DNA of 9,862 nucleotides from Opitutaceae bacterium (GTDB taxonomy: Bacteria > Verrucomicrobiota > Verrucomicrobiia > Opitutales > Opitutaceae): assembly GCA_003168315.1 (NCBI GenBank), contig PMSP01000076.1:1-9862 (forward strand), written 5' to 3'. The translations under genes and the position numbers were made by a program. The notes under the pieces are model-generated. The model did not search any database. It was given only the letters and a program-made list of their open reading frames with translations, and was not told where the DNA came from. This document shows positions 6,579 to 9,862 of this stretch, one piece after another (positions within the stretch are counted from its first letter, which is position 1; each line of letters opens with the position of its first letter).

Positions 6579-9518
6579 TCACTTCCCCAGCAACTTGTCA
6601 AACAAACCGCCCCCCTTGCGGAGCGGGGCCTGCACCAGCATCTCCCTCCACTGGCTCTGGTCGACGCTCCTGAGCGTGCCGCCGAGGTGGATCGGCTGGT
6701 AGAGCTGGGTGTAGCCGAACTCGTCCTGCCCCTCCTTCAGCATCCCGACGTCGTCCAGGAACTTCCCGAGGCGCCCCTGGACGCCCATGTCGAGGTCGAT
6801 CGAGAGGGGCTGGTCCCGGATCGGAACCCCGTCCTGGTGGGTGATCGTCCCCTTCCCCGTCAGGCGCTCGTCGGGGGCGATGAGGGTGATCTCCGTCACG
6901 CGCAGGTCGAGGTCGGCACCCCGCTCCACCGATATGCTCATCTGGTCGTAGTGGATGTCGGAGAGCTCCCGTGCCGACTCGACAAGGGCCGTGCCCAGGT
7001 TCTCCGACTTCTTGCCGAACAGGGCCGTCACCGTGTCCAGGGCGTCCACGAGCTTTGAGTTCGCCTGCTTGATCGAGTCGACGATGTCCGTACGCAGGGC
7101 CCGGAACTGGCCGCCCTTGCTCGAGAGCCTGAGGTCGCCCTGGGACGCCTCGAGGAGGTCGCCGGGAGACTGCCCGGTCCCGGAGAGGTTCGCCTCCACG
7201 TCAAAGCTGCCCTCGACGACCGGCGCCTTGTCCGGGTCGAAGGCCGTGAAGATCGGCGCCGAGTCGACGTTGTCGACCGACACAGCCGCCCGGAATGAGT
7301 AGGGACTGTCGGCCGCGGGATTGAACGCAACCTGGCCGTCGACGCGGGCGGGGCTCCCGTCGGCGACGTTCGCCGTCCCGCCAGACAGGGCGATCGAGCC
7401 ATGCTCGATCACCAGTGTTCCCCTGACCTCGCGCAGGTCGGCATGCGGCACGGACAGCTCGGCGACCTTGAGTTCCACCCTCGCGCGGTAGCCGGGCCAG
7501 AACAGGGCTGTCGTGCGCGGCGTCGCCGGCGGACCGGACGCCGCGGGCGCATCCGCGCCCGCGCCCCTTCCCCCGGAGAGAAACGCGACGGCGGCGACGT
7601 CGTCCATGGTGAGCGCCGAGCCCGAGAGAGTCCCGTCGACAAGGGTGCCCCCCTTGTCCGTCGACAACGCGCCGGAGAACGCCACGTCGGCCGCGCGGGT
7701 CCCGTAGTCGAGGTGCACCGGGATGCTGAAGGTGGCGGCTCCCGCGGGGTCGAAGTCGGCGCGCACCTCGGATGTCACCGAGGGCAGCACGGCGCCCGAC
7801 GCCGTCGTGAGGTTCGCGAGGGCAAGCTTGACGCTCACCTCCCGCCTGGAACCCAGGCTCGCCTCGACGCTCCCGCTGGCGTCGCCCGTCCCGAGCCGCG
7901 GCAGGCGCGCGGCAGCCGGCACCGAGAGGAGGAGCGGAAGCGAAGCGCTCCAGGAACCCGCCGCCTTGACCTCCCGGCCGCTCCCGGCCAGCCGGCCGAA
8001 CCGGGCCTCCAGGGAGAGCATCTTGAGGCCGTCGCTGCGGATGGCGAGCGGGGCGAGCTGGAACTGCCAGCCCTGGGGGGCGTAGTCGGCGAGGATGAAG
8101 GCCGAGACCTCGAGGCCGGCCGCGATCACCTTTCCCGAATGGGAGAGGGAGACACCCGTCGACACGAGGGGCGCGCGGGTTCTCAGGACCAGCCGGCCGT
8201 CCTCGGCCCGCATGACGAATTCGCCCAGGAGGTCGCTGCCCGCCAGGTCGAGCTTCGGGAGGACGCCCCTGAGCCACCGAAGCGGTATCCCCTTCACGGA
8301 TATACCCACGAGGTCGTCGGACGGGGCGGCGACCTTGAGCTCTCCGGAGGACGGGTTGAACTCGAACGACTGGAGGGCGCGCACCGCCAGGACCGGGCCA
8401 GCCCCGGAGACGTTCGTGTCGAGGCGGGCGACCCGGAGGGTCGGCCCGACGCGGGCCACGTCGAAGTCGGCGACTAGGCCGACGGGGCCCAGGGCGCCCA
8501 GCTCCCCCGCGAGGACGCCAAGCCGGTTCGCGGAGGCGCGCAGCTTGCCCGCGGCCTCGGCGTCGCCCGTCGAGGGATCGGCCTCGTAGGTCCCGTCCCC
8601 GACGACGTGGAACGCGGGCAGGCTGCGCCCGAGCGCAAAGGGCGCAAGGTCCGTGTCCCTGAGGTCGAGGCGCCAGGAGCCCGCCATCCGGAGCGCGCCG
8701 CCCGGGCCCTCTGCGTTGAACTCCGCGACGCGCTCGGCGCCGCGGACAAGCGTCACCGAGTACGACTCCTTCCCCGCCATTCGCGCCGCCTTGGCGACGA
8801 AGGAGAGGCTGATGCCCGAGGGGAACCCGGCGCCGAGCGCGGTCGCGTCCGCCTTGATGTCGGCCCGGGTGAACGTCCCGGAGGCGTCCATCACGGCCGT
8901 CAGGACGGCGGTGACGGAGACGGAGGACACCGGCGTCGCCGGGTCGTCGGCGACAGCCATGCCCGCGCAGATGAAGCGGCCGTCGCGCCCCTCGCCCAGG
9001 CCCCCGCCGGTGACCACCAGGTGCGCCCTGCCGGCGGGACGACCGTCCTCTCCGGGGAAGAGCACGTCGCCCTCGAGCTGGACGCCGTCGAGCGACAGGT
9101 CAGCTTTCACGTTGAACGCCGCGAGGATGCCGCCCAGGGCGCGCGCAATCCAGGGGTAGCCCGACCCGGAGGAATCGACGGGCGGGGCGCCCGGGCGCGT
9201 GAGGTCGATCGTCCAGCCCCGGGCGACCAGGCTCCTCAGGTGATAGCCCCGCCCGAGCAGGGCCGGCAGGACGTCCAGCTCGGCCTGGGCGGACGGCAGG
9301 TCGATCACGGCCCCCTCGATCTCCGCATGGAGCCCCTCGACGGATGCGCGCCCAGGGCGGACCGCCAGGCGGCCGATCGACGTCCCGGGCCTTTTCAGCA
9401 GCGGCGCCATCCTGCGGGCCGCCCGGGTCTGGACGGCCGGGCTCAGCGCGGCGAACGCCGCCAGGACGAGTGCCCCGGCCACGGCAGCGGTTGCGGGAAG
9501 GATGCGCTTGGCTCTCAT
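6579..9518 (-). CDS. AsmA-like envelope protein (putative bridge-like lipid transfer family)
   Basis: This 979-residue protein has a single N-terminal hydrophobic segment (about 6-27, after MRAKR), which would anchor it in the inner membrane with the rest in the periplasm. Residues 45-110 resemble the AsmA N-terminus: alternating short strands followed by LDVLPALLGRGYHLRSL. The long middle is repetitive beta-strand-like sequence rich in Gly, Ala, Ser and Asp, broken by a Pro/Ala/Gly linker at about 649-670. The C-terminal part (about 772-950) resembles the AsmA C-terminal region, with LSGTGQSPGDLLEASQGDL (778-796), a predicted helical insert (about 809-855) and IHLGGTLRS (943-951). Relatives in E. 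coli (AsmA, YhdP, TamB, YdbH) support phospholipid movement to the outer membrane. That role here is inference from weak, low-complexity similarity. ATG at 9518 gives the membrane anchor directly; no good Shine-Dalgarno is seen. The acyltransferase/ligase follows at once, suggesting joint envelope lipid function. Confidence 0.75.
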   Translation of the reverse strand: MRAKRILPATAAVAGALVLAAFAALSPAVQTRAARRMAPLLKRPGTSIGRLAVRPGRASVEGLHAEIEGAVIDLPSAQAELDVLPALLGRGYHLRSLVARGWTIDLTRPGAPPVDSSGSGYPWIARALGGILAAFNVKADLSLDGVQLEGDVLFPGEDGRPAGRAHLVVTGGGLGEGRDGRFICAGMAVADDPATPVSSVSVTAVLTAVMDASGTFTRADIKADATALGAGFPSGISLSFVAKAARMAGKESYSVTLVRGAERVAEFNAEGPGGALRMAGSWRLDLRDTDLAPFALGRSLPAFHVVGDGTYEADPSTGDAEAAGKLRASANRLGVLAGELGALGPVGLVADFDVARVGPTLRVARLDTNVSGAGPVLAVRALQSFEFNPSSGELKVAAPSDDLVGISVKGIPLRWLRGVLPKLDLAGSDLLGEFVMRAEDGRLVLRTRAPLVSTGVSLSHSGKVIAAGLEVSAFILADYAPQGWQFQLAPLAIRSDGLKMLSLEARFGRLAGSGREVKAAGSWSASLPLLLSVPAAARLPRLGTGDASGSVEASLGSRREVSVKLALANLTTASGAVLPSVTSEVRADFDPAGAATFSIPVHLDYGTRAADVAFSGALSTDKGGTLVDGTLSGSALTMDDVAAVAFLSGGRGAGADAPAASGPPATPRTTALFWPGYRARVELKVAELSVPHADLREVRGTLVIEHGSIALSGGTANVADGSPARVDGQVAFNPAADSPYSFRAAVSVDNVDSAPIFTAFDPDKAPVVEGSFDVEANLSGTGQSPGDLLEASQGDLRLSSKGGQFRALRTDIVDSIKQANSKLVDALDTVTALFGKKSENLGTALVESARELSDIHYDQMSISVERGADLDLRVTEITLIAPDERLTGKGTITHQDGVPIRDQPLSIDLDMGVQGRLGKFLDDVGMLKEGQDEFGYTQLYQPIHLGGTLRSVDQSQWREMLVQAPLRKGGGLFDKLLGK

Positions 9519-9530
9519 GTCTTGGAAATC

Positions 9531-9547
9531 GCGGGCGTCTTGCCCGC
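9531..9547 (-). other. Perfect 6-bp GC hairpin between the tolC-like and AsmA-like genes
   Basis: In the 51-base gap the plus strand reads GCGGGC-GTCTT-GCCCGC. Transcribed from the minus strand this forms a 6-bp all-GC stem with a 5-base loop, followed by CGATTTCC rather than a true U-run. It lies 12 bases before the AsmA-like start codon. It could act as a partial terminator or an mRNA-processing and stability element that sets different expression for the two genes. Chance is not excluded at this GC content. Confidence 0.35.
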
Positions 9548-9569
9548 CGACACCTGCCGCGGGCTCAGC

Positions 9570-9862
9570 CTAGGGTACCACGAGGGCGTCGCTCAGTCCA
9601 ATGGCCTTCCTGACGTTGGCAAGGGCCACGAGGTAGTTGTAATTGGCGGTCAGCTGGTCCGTCTTCGCCTGCGTCAGCGAGACCTGCGAGGTCAGCACGT
9701 CGAGCTGGGTCGCCGAGCCCGCGTGGAACTTGGCATCGGCGAGGCGGAGGGCCTCCGCCGCCTGCTCAATCGTCTGCTGCGACGCCGTCACGAGCTCCTG
9801 CGCCTCCTGGAGGGACGACAGCGACTGGCGGACCTCGACGTCGATCTCGAGCTCCTCGGACG
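9570..9862 (-). CDS. TolC-family outer-membrane efflux protein, C-terminal fragment (5' end outside window)
   Basis: About 97 codons of the C-terminus are present, in frame to the window edge and ending at a TAG at 9572-9570. The sequence has the heptad-like helical pattern of the outer membrane efflux protein family: EIDVEVRQSLSSLQEAQELV, then LADAKFHAGSATQLDVLTSQ and YNYLVALANVRKAIG. The pattern A-x-x-F-x-x-G-x-x-T-x-L-D-V-L near the end is a TolC/OEP hallmark, marking the last periplasmic helical hairpin. TolC proteins form trimeric exit ducts for efflux pumps and type I secretion. An in-frame GTG at 9791 is internal, not a true start, since the similarity continues upstream of it. The partner membrane-fusion and pump genes, if present, would lie beyond the right edge. 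Whether the duct serves drug, metal or protein export cannot be told from this fragment. Confidence 0.88.
   Translation of the reverse strand, partial: SEELEIDVEVRQSLSSLQEAQELVTASQQTIEQAAEALRLADAKFHAGSATQLDVLTSQVSLTQAKTDQLTANYNYLVALANVRKAIGLSDALVVP

Noticed and set aside
1..9862. Mobile elements, CRISPR repeats, RNA genes or defence systems.
   Set aside because: No transposase or integrase frame, regularly spaced direct repeats, tRNA-like cloverleaf or rRNA sequence was seen, and all space is filled by recognisable genes.

Overview
The window is a very GC-rich bacterial segment in which every supportable gene lies on the minus strand. Read in the direction of transcription (high to low coordinate), the order is: the C-terminal end of a TolC-type outer-membrane efflux protein (9862-9570, entering from outside), a 979-residue AsmA-like envelope protein (9518-6579), a fused acyltransferase / AMP-forming acyl ligase resembling E. 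coli Aas (6560-4344), a metal-dependent amidohydrolase of the amidohydrolase 2 type (4333-3419), a GlcD-type FAD-linked oxidase (3403-1970), and the N-terminal half of the chromosome segregation ATPase SMC (1915-1, leaving the window). The gaps between them are about 51, 18, 10, 15 and 54 bases, so the run looks like one operon or a tightly packed co-directional cluster. No intergenic stretch exceeds 54 bases.

Organism: TolC plus an AsmA-like protein indicate a diderm (Gram-negative-type) bacterium. The SMC N-terminus (start MYLKALKLHGFKSFAD, Walker A GPNGCGKSN, the segment TECEKQLGSEFHEI, and GRTSYSIMAQGQIDQVLSSK) looks to me like SMC proteins of Verrucomicrobiota or their PVC relatives. This is recognition from memory, not a search. 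Shine-Dalgarno sequences are weak or absent before most starts, which would fit that group.

Functional layout: the upstream half (TolC, AsmA-like protein, acyltransferase/acyl ligase) concerns the cell envelope and is plausibly linked to phospholipid transport and repair. The middle pair (amidohydrolase and flavin oxidase) is a small catabolic or redox couple whose substrate cannot be read from sequence. SMC is a chromosome-organising housekeeping gene at the downstream end.

I found no tRNA, rRNA, CRISPR array, insertion sequence, phage gene or convincing Rho-independent terminator. Several long open frames on the plus strand are antisense shadows caused by high GC. The window looks like an ordinary chromosomal region. 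The points worth a second look are the envelope-lipid gene grouping, a departure in the acyl ligase's conserved TGD motif, the orphan oxidase/amidohydrolase pair, and the architecture of the AsmA-like protein.
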